NCBI GenBank assembly: GCA_021286765.1
Contig: JAJTBS010000003.1
Span: 302,457 to 366,456 of the forward strand
DNA from: Holophagaceae bacterium
GTDB taxonomy: Bacteria; Acidobacteriota; Holophagae; Holophagales; Holophagaceae
Direction of reading: 5' to 3'
DNA: 64,000 nt
Of this stretch, positions 28,182 to 36,641 are shown in pieces (positions within the stretch are counted from its first letter, which is position 1; each line of letters begins with the position of its first letter). The notes beneath the pieces were generated by a model that searched no databases, had not been told where the DNA came from, and saw only the letters and a program-made list of their open reading frames with translations. A program made the translations under genes and the position numbers.

Positions 28182-29114
28182 ATGTCCGCCGCCAGCCGGA
28201 GCTTCCTCCGCGCGGGGCTCGCCCTGTCCCTCTTCTACTGGACCGCGTCCCTCCTCGCAGGCTGGTGGCTTCCGGGCCTGCTGCTGAACGCGCCGCTTCC
28301 CCCGCGTCCGGCAGGTGAAGCCGAGGCCAGCCTGGCCGCCCTGGCCGGAGACTCTGGACACTGGACGGTCCACCCTGTGCCCAGCGGCCAGGGCGTCACC
28401 TTGCGGGTCCACTGGCTCCACCGGCCGGGGGCGAAGGGCGCGGCGATCCTGCTCCATGGCTTTGGTGACGACGCCCTGGGCACGGCACCCCGGTTGCGCG
28501 ACCTCCCGGAGTTGGATGTCCTCTGCTTCACCTTCCGGGGACGGGACCTGGCGCCGGAGACGCCCACCACCCTGGGGGCCCATGAACGCGGGGATGTGGC
28601 GGCGGTGGTCCGTTTCCTGGAGGGGGCAGGCTGGCCGAGGGACCATCAGATCCTGGTGGGATGCAGCCAGGGCGCGGGCGTGGCCATTCTGGCCCTGGCG
28701 GACCTGGAAGCGCAGGGTGCTCCTCTGGCTGGCGCCCTGCTGGAGAGCCCGTTCATGGATCTCCACGACGCCGCGCGCAACCACCTCCGGGGAACCCTGG
28801 GTGACTTCGAGATCCTGGCTCGGCCCGCAGAATGGATCGGGCTATGGCGCGCTGGGCGGATCGCCGGGTTCGATCCGGCGGCGGTCTCCCCGGTCCAAGC
28901 CAGCCGCGGACTCCGCACCCCCCTGGCCCTGCTGGCCGGGGATGCCGACTCGATCACGCCCCTCCCCGGGGTCGAGGCCATCGCCCGGCATCACCCGGAC
29001 CTCACCATCGTGCCCGGAGCCGGCCACCTGGAGGCGGGCAGCAGGGTGCCCGGTGGCTGGAAGGCCTGGGCCGACCGGCGCCTGCGAAGCTGGGGTCTGG
29101 GCTCGAACCCCTAG
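28182..29114 (+). CDS. Membrane-anchored alpha/beta hydrolase
   Basis: The protein has 310 residues. A hydrophobic segment at about 10-36 anchors it or serves as an uncleaved signal. The hydrolase fold shows the oxyanion-loop LLHGFGDD (about 90-97), the nucleophile elbow GCSQGAG (S162; Cys precedes the serine), the acid in LLAGDADSITPL and the catalytic His in GAGHLEAG. It probably acts on esters at the periplasmic face, with the substrate unknown. The ATG follows TGGAG with a 5-nt spacer, a leader shared with several exported proteins here. The stop overlaps the convergent small membrane-protein gene by 4 bp. Confidence 0.82.
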   Translation: MSAASRSFLRAGLALSLFYWTASLLAGWWLPGLLLNAPLPPRPAGEAEASLAALAGDSGHWTVHPVPSGQGVTLRVHWLHRPGAKGAAILLHGFGDDALGTAPRLRDLPELDVLCFTFRGRDLAPETPTTLGAHERGDVAAVVRFLEGAGWPRDHQILVGCSQGAGVAILALADLEAQGAPLAGALLESPFMDLHDAARNHLRGTLGDFEILARPAEWIGLWRAGRIAGFDPAAVSPVQASRGLRTPLALLAGDADSITPLPGVEAIARHHPDLTIVPGAGHLEAGSRVPGGWKAWADRRLRSWGLGSNP

Positions 29115-29461
29115 TGGTGGCCGTGTCCGTGATCGTCCGCCACGGCGGGTTTGCCGATGAACTCGGGCTTGCGGCCCAGGAAGATCACCCACAGGCCGTA
29201 CAGGGCCAAGATGCCCAAGCCCACTGCCATGAAGGCGGGGCGCAACGTGGCCAGTCCGGGGGTGCGGAAACCCAGGAGGCCCAGGATGGCGCCGAAGAAA
29301 CCGACCGTGATGAGCAGGATTCCCCAGCGCGCCGCCGCGGCGGGGTTCTGTCCAACCTCCTCGGGCAGCGTGCCAAGGGGGGTCTTGATCTCACCGGCCA
29401 CATGCGTGCCCTGGAAGATGAGGACGACGAAGAGGAGGAAATAGAAGACCAGGAAGAGCAT
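29111..29461 (-). CDS. Small hypothetical membrane protein with His-rich C terminus
   Basis: The protein has 116 residues from the ATG at 29461. There are three hydrophobic segments: MLFLVFYFLLFVVLIF at the N terminus, WGILLITVGFFGAILGLLGF, and FMAVGLGILALYGLWVIFLG. The last residues DDHGHGHH could bind metal. I recognise no named family. The frame stays open further upstream, but the leader there has no signal- or membrane-like start, so the later ATG is preferred. It lies back-to-back with the TetR promoter region. Confidence 0.6.
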   Translation of the reverse strand: MLFLVFYFLLFVVLIFQGTHVAGEIKTPLGTLPEEVGQNPAAAARWGILLITVGFFGAILGLLGFRTPGLATLRPAFMAVGLGILALYGLWVIFLGRKPEFIGKPAVADDHGHGHH

Positions 29462-29534
29462 GGGCTGACTCCGAAGGGATCCAGGATCGCATGAAGGGCC
29501 CAGGGGGGCGACGACAGGAATCAAAATTCAGGGA

Positions 29535-29591
29535 TTGACAGAATCAAACGGTTGATTAAACTCAAAAAGTGCTTTAATCATTCGATTGATT
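29535..29591 (+). promoter_or_regulatory. Efflux operon promoter with two matching inverted-repeat operators
   Basis: AATCAA-ACGG-TTGATT (29542-29557) and AATCAT-TCGA-TTGATT (29576-29591) share the pattern AATCAW-N4-TTGATT. Their centres lie 34 bp apart. A promoter TTGATT-N17-TAATCA (29552-29580) has its -35 inside the first repeat and its -10 inside the second; TTGACA at 29535 is an alternative -35. Binding of the downstream TetR protein would block RNA polymerase at both boxes, so autorepression and control of the whole efflux operon are likely. The repeats and spacing are seen directly; the regulator assignment is inference from position. Confidence 0.7.
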
Positions 29592-29609
29592 GACAGCCTG
29601 AGGCGTCCC

Positions 29610-30284
29610 ATGAACCTTCTCCCCATGCAAGCCGACACCCGGACCCGTCTCATCGAATCGGCCATCCTCCACTTCGCCGCCAAGGGTTTCGATGGCGCCG
29701 GCATCCGGGAGATTGCCAAGAGCGCCAATGCCAACTCGGCCCTGGTGGCCTACCACTTCTGCGGTAAGGAAGGCCTCTACGCCGAAACCCTCAAGGCGAT
29801 CTTCTCCCGGAAGGTATCGCCGGTCTCCCAGCTGGCCCACCTGCCGCCGGCCGGCTCGCCCGGGGCCCGGAAGGCTGCCTTGCAGGGCTTCCAGAACTAC
29901 ATTCGGGCCTTCACCACCGAGATCATGTCCTGCCAGGGCGCCGATCCCATCGACGAAGCCGCCATGGTCCTCATGACCAGGGAGATGCAGTCCCCCCGGC
30001 CCGCCTCCTCGGCCCTCCTCATGGAGCACATCCGGCCTTACGTCACCTACCTGACGAACTGCCTCCAGATCCTCCGGCCTGACCTGGACGAGGATGCCCT
30101 CTTCGCCATGGGCGTGAGCATCCAGGGCCTGATGATTCATTTTCGCAACTCCCTGGGGATCATCCGCCTCATCCGGGGCAATCCGGCCTACCCCGAGGAT
30201 GCGGAAAAGCTCATCCAACACTTCACCGATTTCAGCCTGCGGGGGCTTGGCGTCCCCGAGGCTTTCCCGCAGCCGAGGAATTGA
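29610..30284 (+). CDS. TetR-family repressor of the efflux operon
   Basis: The protein has 224 residues from the ATG at 29610, with GAGG six bases upstream. The helix-turn-helix occupies about residues 9-55 (TRLIESAILHFAAKGFDGAG, then AYHFCGKEGLYAETL). The C-terminal part resembles the DUF1956/CecR-type ligand domain (GQ-like helix, DEAAMVLMTREMQSP, LMIHFRNSLGIIRL). A TTG-initiated form beginning at 29586 is less likely. Its stop lies just before the ATG of the TolC-like gene. It probably binds the two inverted repeats upstream and is released by a substrate of the pump. Confidence 0.9.
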   Translation: MNLLPMQADTRTRLIESAILHFAAKGFDGAGIREIAKSANANSALVAYHFCGKEGLYAETLKAIFSRKVSPVSQLAHLPPAGSPGARKAALQGFQNYIRAFTTEIMSCQGADPIDEAAMVLMTREMQSPRPASSALLMEHIRPYVTYLTNCLQILRPDLDEDALFAMGVSIQGLMIHFRNSLGIIRLIRGNPAYPEDAEKLIQHFTDFSLRGLGVPEAFPQPRN

Positions 30285-30286
30285 CC

Positions 30287-31600
30287 ATGCTCCTGATCCC
30301 GCCCCCTGCGCTCCAGGCTCCGCTCCTGACGCCCCCCCCGGCCCAGGCGCCCCAGGCCCCGCTTTCGCTGGACCTCCCGGGCGCCCTGTCCCGGGCCCGG
30401 GCCGAGAACCCCATGCTCCGCGCCGCCAAGGCCCGCGTCGACGAGCGCCGCGGCCTCATCACCAGCACCCGGGCGGACGCGCTGCCGCAGCTTACGCTGA
30501 TCGGCGATTTCACCCGGGCGCGGGATGTCTCGATGCTGAACAGCGGCTTCGCGGATCTCGCACCAAAGATGGGCATTCCCCTGGATTCCCTCGTGGGCAC
30601 CCGCAGTGTCTACACGAGCCAGGCCAACCTGACCCAGCCCCTCTTCTACTGGGGCAAGCTGGGCACGGCCATCGACATCGCCAAAATGGGCGAGCAGGAG
30701 GCCGCCTTCAGCTACACCACCGCGGAGCTGGACACCCTGCATGGGGTGGCCAAGGCCTACCTGGGCGTTCTGGTGGCCCAGGCGGAGCAGGAGGTCATCG
30801 AGAGCCGGCGCAAGACCGCCGAGCAGTTCGTATCTGACGTGAAGGCCCGGCTGGAGGCCCAGACCGCCACGGAGCTGGACCGCCTCCGCGCGGAAAGCGA
30901 GCTGCTGGCCGTGATCCCCGAGGCCCTCCAGGCCGAGGCCCAGGTGAAGCGTTCCCTGGAAGTCCTGAATGGCCAGCTGGGGCTGGACCCCAAGACCCCG
31001 CTGGCCCTTGCCGGCCTCGGGCTTCCGGAGGCCACCGCCAAGCCCGCGGGCGCCGAGCGCAGCGAGCTGGCCCAGCTGAAGCAGCAGGAGGCCATGTACC
31101 GCGCGAACGACAAGATCCTCAAGTCCGACCTGCGTCCCAAGTTCGACCTCAGCGCCAGCTATGGGTACCAGGCCGGCAAGTCGGACAACCTCTTCAAGGA
31201 GCCGTACGACACCTGGAAGGTGAGCCTCACCATGAAGTTCCCGGTCTTCGACGGGTTGCGCAGCTCGGGCAAGCGGGCCCAGAACAACGCCCAGCTGGAG
31301 CAGGTGAAGCAGATGCGCGTGGATCGCGAACGGTCCGTGGCCATCGAGCAGAGCACCGCCGACCGCGAGCTGGAGAAGGCCACCGCCTTGGCCGAGGCCG
31401 CGCGCAGGGCGCACGACGCCGCGCTCGAGGCCCTCCGCATGAGCCACGAATCCTTTGACCAGGGCCTCATCACCTCCCTCGACCTGCTCCAGGCGGAGCG
31501 GGCGGAACGGCAGGCCGAAAGCCAGCGCCGCCGCGCCGAGTTGGGCCTCTGGTCCGCCCGCTTCGATCAGCGCCGCTCCCTGGGCCTGCCCCCTCTCTGA
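30287..31600 (+). CDS. TolC-family outer-membrane efflux protein
   Basis: The protein has 437 residues. It contains two outer-membrane-factor repeats, with long heptad-rich helices such as LPGALSRARAENPMLRAAK and EVIESRRKTAEQFVSDVKAR and a C-terminal half that repeats the pattern (FDQGLITSLDLLQAERAER). The N terminus is Pro-rich and hydrophobic but is not a textbook Sec signal, so the exact start or export signal is uncertain. I chose the ATG at 30287, preceded by GAGGA, which begins 2 nt after the TetR stop. It forms the exit duct of the tripartite pump encoded by the next two genes. Confidence 0.88.
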   Translation: MLLIPPPALQAPLLTPPPAQAPQAPLSLDLPGALSRARAENPMLRAAKARVDERRGLITSTRADALPQLTLIGDFTRARDVSMLNSGFADLAPKMGIPLDSLVGTRSVYTSQANLTQPLFYWGKLGTAIDIAKMGEQEAAFSYTTAELDTLHGVAKAYLGVLVAQAEQEVIESRRKTAEQFVSDVKARLEAQTATELDRLRAESELLAVIPEALQAEAQVKRSLEVLNGQLGLDPKTPLALAGLGLPEATAKPAGAERSELAQLKQQEAMYRANDKILKSDLRPKFDLSASYGYQAGKSDNLFKEPYDTWKVSLTMKFPVFDGLRSSGKRAQNNAQLEQVKQMRVDRERSVAIEQSTADRELEKATALAEAARRAHDAALEALRMSHESFDQGLITSLDLLQAERAERQAESQRRRAELGLWSARFDQRRSLGLPPL

Positions 31601-31627
31601 TCCTGTCGAAATTCTTTGGAGCCGACC

Positions 31628-32740
31628 ATGAACCGCAAATCCATCTTTTACGTGGCCCTGCCTGTGGCGGTGATCGCCGGGGCAGCCACCTTCCACCGCA
31701 GTCAGCGCAACACGGAGCTGAACCACCAGGCCGCCGTGAAGGGCGAGGGCACCGTGGCCGTCACCCTGGTCAGCGTCCAGGAGCGGAGCTTCCGCCCCGC
31801 CGTGGCCTTCACGGGCACCCTGCTGGCCGTGAACCGGGCCGAACTCAAGGCCGAGGTTACGGGCCGCGTCACCCGCGTGGCGGTGCAGGAGGGCGATGCC
31901 GTCGCCGCCGGCGCGCTTCTTGGTGCCCAGGACGAGGACGACTACGTGCTGGGGCTGCAGGCTGCGGAGGCCCAGGTGGCCCAGGCCAAGGCCCAGGCCC
32001 TGCAGGCCCAGCGGGACAATGAGCGTTCCGTGGCCCTGCTGGAGAAGCGCAGCATCACCCGGCAGGCGGCCCAGCAGGCCGAGACGGCCTACAACGCCAC
32101 CCGGGCCGCGGCTCAGGCCGCCGAGAGCAACCTGGGCATGGCCCGGCTCCGCCTCAAGAAGGCCCGCCTCGTGGCGCCCTTCGCGGGCCAGGTGGCCCGG
32201 CGCCTGGTGCAGCCCGGCGAGATGCTGAACCCCGGCCAGACGGCCTTCGAAGTGGTGGACAACCGCAAACTGGAAATCCGCGCCGATCTGCCTACCGAGG
32301 CCATGGCCCAGGTGAAGGTGGGCCAGCGGGCCACCTTCCGGGCCATAGGCCTGAACCAGCTGGTGGAGGGCCGGGTTGCCCAGGTGAGCCCCAGCCTTTC
32401 CCAGGACGGCCGCACCCTGCGCGTCCGGGTCGAGGTCCCCAACCCCAACGGCCTGCTCAAGGGCGGGCTCTTCGTGGAGGGCGTGATCCTGGGCGAGGGC
32501 GAAACCAAGAGCGCGGCCCTGCCCGCCACCCTGCTGAAGCCCCAGGACCGCGACGCCGAACTCTTCATCGCCGAGCAGGGCGTGGCCGCCCGCCGCAAGG
32601 TGGTGCTCGGCGCAGAACAGGACGGCTACCGCCCCATCAGCGGCCTGGCCGTGGGCACCCAGGTCATCGACAGCGGCAAGGACCTCGTGGGTGTGGGCAG
32701 CCGCCTGCGCGTCTCCACGCCCGCCGCCGGGGGGAAGTGA
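31628..32740 (+). CDS. RND periplasmic adaptor (membrane-fusion protein)
   Basis: The protein has 370 residues from the ATG at 31628 (GGAG with a 6-nt spacer). An N-terminal hydrophobic anchor (FYVALPVAVIAGAATF) is followed by the first lipoyl half (AEVTGRVTRVAVQEGDAV), a coiled-coil hairpin rich in EAQVAQAKAQALQAQ-type heptads, the second lipoyl half (RLVAPFAGQVARRLVQPGEM), and beta-barrel and membrane-proximal domains. It links the RND pump to TolC. It sits between those two genes, with 3 nt to the permease start. Confidence 0.93.
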   Translation: MNRKSIFYVALPVAVIAGAATFHRSQRNTELNHQAAVKGEGTVAVTLVSVQERSFRPAVAFTGTLLAVNRAELKAEVTGRVTRVAVQEGDAVAAGALLGAQDEDDYVLGLQAAEAQVAQAKAQALQAQRDNERSVALLEKRSITRQAAQQAETAYNATRAAAQAAESNLGMARLRLKKARLVAPFAGQVARRLVQPGEMLNPGQTAFEVVDNRKLEIRADLPTEAMAQVKVGQRATFRAIGLNQLVEGRVAQVSPSLSQDGRTLRVRVEVPNPNGLLKGGLFVEGVILGEGETKSAALPATLLKPQDRDAELFIAEQGVAARRKVVLGAEQDGYRPISGLAVGTQVIDSGKDLVGVGSRLRVSTPAAGGK

Positions 32741-32743
32741 ACC

Positions 32744-35700
32744 ATGTTCCTGTCTGACCTTTCCATCCGCCGGCCCGTATTCACCGTCTGCATCATGCTG
32801 GCCCTGGTGGTGCTGGGTCTCTTCTCCGTGAAGAGCCTGGGCATCGACCAGTACCCCAACACGGACATCCCCACCGTCACCGTCTCCGTCATCTACCCCG
32901 GCGCCAGCCCCGAGTCCGTCAAGCAGGACGTGGTGCGCAAGATTGAGGAGGCCGTCAACCCCATCGAGAAGATCAAGGAGATCAGCTCCACCAGCCAGGA
33001 AGGTCTGGGCACCCTCGTGATCCAGTTCCAGCTGGGCCGCAACGTGGACAACGCGCTGAACGACGTGCGCACCAAGATCGGCCAGATCCGGCGCGACCTG
33101 CCCAATAACATCGAGGAGCCGGTCATCTCCAAGTTCGACCCGGCCTCGCTGCCAGTGCTCTCCCTGGTGCTGCAGCCCGATGCCAAGCATCAGGGCATGA
33201 ATGATCGCGAGCTCACCCGCATCGCCGAAGACTTCCTCAAGCGCCGCATCGAGAACATCCCTGGCGTGGGCAAGGTGGAGCCGGCGGGCGTCAGCACCCG
33301 CGAGATCCTTGTCCAGATCGATCCCCAGAAGCTCGAAGCCCAGGGCCTGGCCCTGGGAGCCGTGAAGAGCGCCCTGGCCAACGACACGCTGGCCATCCCC
33401 AGCGGCAACCTGCTCCAGGGCAGCCGCGAAGTCTCGGTCAAGGTGGACGCCAAGGCCAGGGCCGTGGAGGACTTCAACCACGTGATCGTGGGCAACAAGG
33501 AAGGCCGGCCCATCGAGCTGCAGGAAGTGGCGAAGGTCGTCGACGGCATCAAGGAGAAGCGCAGCCTGGCCCGCCTGGGCGGCAAGGACGTGGTGGCCCT
33601 GGAGATCCAGCGCCAGGTCGGTGGCAACACTGTGGCCATGGTCGAGGCCGTGGAGAAGGCCCTCCAGGAGCTGAAGCCCGAGCTGCAGCAGCAGGGTGTC
33701 GAGGTGGTCACCGCCAAGGACAACGCCCGCTTCATCATCAACAACGTGGAGGACGTGAACATCTCCATCTACGTGGGCGGCCTGCTCACGGTGATCATCG
33801 TCTTCTATTTCCTGAAGAGCTGGCGCTCGACGCTGATCACCAGCCTCACGCTGCCCGTGTCGGTGATCTCCACCTTCATCGTCATGCGGGCCCTGGACTT
33901 CACGCTGAACACCATGACCCTCATGGGCCTCAGCCTGGCCATCGGCATCCTCATCGACGACGCCATCGTGGTCCGCGAGAACATCACCCGCCACGCCGAG
34001 ATGGGCAAGGACCACGTCACGGCGGCCCGGGAGGGCACGGCTGAGATCGGACCCGCGGTCATCGCCACCACGTTGTCGATCCTGGCGGTGTTCGTGCCCG
34101 TCGCCTTCATGGGCGGCATCGTGGGCAAGTTCTTCTTCCCCTTCGGCATGGTCGTGGCTTTCGCCGTGGCGGTCTCGCTGTTCGTCAGCTTCACGCTGGA
34201 TCCCATGCTCAGCGCCGTGTGGCCCGATCCCGAGCACGAGAAGAGCGCCGATGGCCACGTCCACTACCAGGGTCGCAACTGGATCATGCGCAGCGTAGAG
34301 GCCTTCAGCCGCCAGCTCGACAGCTGGGAGCAGCTCTACAAGAAGGCCATCGAGTGGGCGCTCCAGCATCGCTGGACCGTCATGATCGCCGGCGGCGCCA
34401 GCTTCTTCCTGGCCATCGCGCTCTCGGGCCTGTTGGGCAACAACTTCATGCCGGACTTCGATCGGGGCGATCTGCAGGTGACCTTCAAGACCGAACCCGG
34501 CGCCAGCCTGACCACCACCCGCGAGAAGGCCCTGGCCCTGGAGACCACCATCAAGTCGGTGCCAGGCGTGGAACTCACCTACACCACCATCGGCACAGGC
34601 TTGAACGGCACCGTCAACTCCGGGGGCATCTACGTGAAGCTGAAGGAGGGGCGCCGCCCCAACCATGTGAAGATCCGCCGCCAGATCCGCGAGGGCTTCC
34701 GCAGCGTTCCCGGCGTCGATGCGGCCGTGGGCCCCGTGAACGACTGGGGCATGGCCTTCCCCATCATGGTGGCCGTGCAGGCCCCGGAGCGGGATGCAGT
34801 CATCCAGGCGGTGCCCCTGGTGAAGGAGGCGTTGAAGAGTGTCCCCGGCGCCGTGGATGTCACCACCAGCCTGGACAGCGGCAAGCCTGAGCTGAGGCTG
34901 GTCATCGACCGCAAGGCTGCCTCCGACCTGGGTGTGAGCCCGGCCCTGGTGGCCCAGATGGTGCGGCCCCTCGTGGATGGCGAGAAGGTGGCCAAGTTCG
35001 AGGATGAGAAGGGCGAGCAGCGCGACGTGCGCGTCCGGCTGGAGGACCAGCAGCGGCGCTTCACCGCCCAGCTGGCCAACATGACCGTGCAGAGCACCAA
35101 GGATCTGGGCGGCGGCAAGCACCCGCTGGTTCGGCTGAACCAGGTGGTGCGCTTTGAGGAGGGCATCGCCCCGGCCAAGCTGCAGCGCCATGACCTGATG
35201 GAAGAGGTGGAAGTGAATGCCAACTTCGACGGCTCCACCCTGGGCGAGGTCAGCGCCGGGGCGGCCAAGAAGGTGGCGGAGCTCAAGGCCAGCGGTAAGC
35301 TGCCCGAAGGCGTCCGCGTGGAGTTCCTGGGCCAGACCCGCGACCAGAAGGAGACGGCCGGCTACATGGGCACCTCGCTGCTGCTGGCGGTGTTCTTCAT
35401 CTACTTCGTGCTGGCCAGCCAGTTCGAGAGCTTCAAGCTGCCGGTGGCCATCATGGCCAGCCTGCCCCTCTCCATGGTCGGCATGGTGCTCATGCTCCTC
35501 GTCACGGGCGACTCCATGTCCATGATGACGATGATCGGCACGATCCTGCTCATGGGGCTGGTCACCAAGAACGCCATCCTGCTGGTGGACCACGCCCTGC
35601 ACCTGGAGCGTGAGGAGGGCATCTCCCGCCGCCAGGCCATCATCCGGGCGGGCACCGTGCGTCTCAGGCCCATCCTCATGACCAGCTTCGCCATGATCGG

Positions 35701-35944
35701 CGGCATGCTCCCGCTCTTCCTGGCGCTGGGCGCCGGCGCCGAGATGCGCGCTCCCATGGCCCGCGCCGTGGTGGGCGGACTCATCACCTCCACCCTGCTC
35801 ACCCTCATCGTGGTGCCGGTGTTCTTCGAGCTCCTTGAGGACTTCACCCTGGCCAAGGCCTGGGCCTGGACCCGCCGGCGCCTCGGGATGACCGTGGCCG
35901 AGCCGGAGCCCAGCCAGTCCTTGGCGGAGGCGCCCGATGCCTGA
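32744..35944 (+). CDS. RND efflux permease, HAE1/AcrB-like
   Basis: The permease has 1066 residues, the normal size for hydrophobe/amphiphile exporters. It shows the N-terminal TM1 segment FLSDLSIRRPVFTVCIMLAL, the porter-domain block YPGASPESVKQDVVRKIEEA, and the proton-relay TM4 motif GILIDDAIVVREN with D405 and D406. The second half repeats the fold (GTILLMGLVTKNAILLVDHA; GTVRLRPILMTSFAMIGGMLPL). It pumps drugs, solvents or similar amphiphiles out through the adaptor and TolC. Its end overlaps the nitroreductase start by 8 bp, so the two are co-translated. The control is probably the TetR gene at the operon head. Confidence 0.96.
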   Translation: MFLSDLSIRRPVFTVCIMLALVVLGLFSVKSLGIDQYPNTDIPTVTVSVIYPGASPESVKQDVVRKIEEAVNPIEKIKEISSTSQEGLGTLVIQFQLGRNVDNALNDVRTKIGQIRRDLPNNIEEPVISKFDPASLPVLSLVLQPDAKHQGMNDRELTRIAEDFLKRRIENIPGVGKVEPAGVSTREILVQIDPQKLEAQGLALGAVKSALANDTLAIPSGNLLQGSREVSVKVDAKARAVEDFNHVIVGNKEGRPIELQEVAKVVDGIKEKRSLARLGGKDVVALEIQRQVGGNTVAMVEAVEKALQELKPELQQQGVEVVTAKDNARFIINNVEDVNISIYVGGLLTVIIVFYFLKSWRSTLITSLTLPVSVISTFIVMRALDFTLNTMTLMGLSLAIGILIDDAIVVRENITRHAEMGKDHVTAAREGTAEIGPAVIATTLSILAVFVPVAFMGGIVGKFFFPFGMVVAFAVAVSLFVSFTLDPMLSAVWPDPEHEKSADGHVHYQGRNWIMRSVEAFSRQLDSWEQLYKKAIEWALQHRWTVMIAGGASFFLAIALSGLLGNNFMPDFDRGDLQVTFKTEPGASLTTTREKALALETTIKSVPGVELTYTTIGTGLNGTVNSGGIYVKLKEGRRPNHVKIRRQIREGFRSVPGVDAAVGPVNDWGMAFPIMVAVQAPERDAVIQAVPLVKEALKSVPGAVDVTTSLDSGKPELRLVIDRKAASDLGVSPALVAQMVRPLVDGEKVAKFEDEKGEQRDVRVRLEDQQRRFTAQLANMTVQSTKDLGGGKHPLVRLNQVVRFEEGIAPAKLQRHDLMEEVEVNANFDGSTLGEVSAGAAKKVAELKASGKLPEGVRVEFLGQTRDQKETAGYMGTSLLLAVFFIYFVLASQFESFKLPVAIMASLPLSMVGMVLMLLVTGDSMSMMTMIGTILLMGLVTKNAILLVDHALHLEREEGISRRQAIIRAGTVRLRPILMTSFAMIGGMLPLFLALGAGAEMRAPMARAVVGGLITSTLLTLIVVPVFFELLEDFTLAKAWAWTRRRLGMTVAEPEPSQSLAEAPDA

Positions 35945-36641
35945 TTCCGCCTTCTATGCCGCGGTGGAGACCCGCCGCACCGTGCGGGATTTCCTCCCGG
36001 AGGCCGTTCCGCAGGAGGTGCTTGACCGCGCGGTGGATGCCGCGCGGTTGGCGCCGAGCTCGAGCAACCTGCAGCCCTGGGAGTTCGTGGTCATCCGCGA
36101 TCCCCAGGTCCGCCAGGCGGCCAACGCCGCCTGCCTGGATCAGCTGCCGGCCAAGACTGCGCCGGTGCTCATCGCCCAGGTGACCCACCGGGACACCTGG
36201 CGCCGGAACCGGGACGAGATCCTGCGGATCTTCGAGGGCCGCGGGCCCCTGCGGCCCAGCCAGGCTTCCTACTACCGGAAGATCATCCCCCTGGTCTACA
36301 CCACCGGGCCTTTCGGCCTCCTGGGACCGCTGAAGCGCGTCATCAGCCGCGTGGCCTCGCTCTTCAAGCCCACGCCAAACCTCATGTCCCGCGCCGATGT
36401 CCGCGTTATGGCCCACAAGAGCACGGCCCTGGCTGCGGCCACCTTCATGCTCGCTCTGCGGGCCGAAGGCTACGACACCTGTCCCATGGAGGGCTTCGAT
36501 CCCTGGCGGGCCAAGGCCCTGCTGGATCTGCCACGACATGCCGAGGTCAACATGTTCCTGGCCGTGGGCCGACGCAGCGAAACGGGCGTCTGGTGGGACC
36601 GGGTGCTCATGCCCCGGGATTGGGTGGTGCGGGAGATCTGA
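35937..36641 (+). CDS. Nitroreductase-family flavoprotein
   Basis: This 234-residue FMN-dependent oxidoreductase of the nitroreductase fold has the FMN-phosphate-binding R-R-T-V-R-D-F block near residue 13. It continues with APSSSNLQPWEFVVI and later ALAAATFMLALRAEGYDTCP and VNMFLAVGRRSE. It is the last gene of the TetR/RND operon, beginning 8 bp inside the permease gene. It probably reduces nitro or quinone compounds that are also substrates or inducers of the pump; this is inference from the operon. The last 35 bp overlap the convergent hybrid-kinase gene. Confidence 0.88.
   Translation: MPDSAFYAAVETRRTVRDFLPEAVPQEVLDRAVDAARLAPSSSNLQPWEFVVIRDPQVRQAANAACLDQLPAKTAPVLIAQVTHRDTWRRNRDEILRIFEGRGPLRPSQASYYRKIIPLVYTTGPFGLLGPLKRVISRVASLFKPTPNLMSRADVRVMAHKSTALAAATFMLALRAEGYDTCPMEGFDPWRAKALLDLPRHAEVNMFLAVGRRSETGVWWDRVLMPRDWVVREI

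Noticed and set aside
30188..35602. An 1804-codon open frame on the minus strand across the TolC-adaptor-RND operon
   Set aside because: It runs opposite clear efflux genes and is His/Gln/Gly/Leu-rich with no domain; in GC-rich DNA such antisense frames arise because G/C-ending codons seldom make stops on the other strand.
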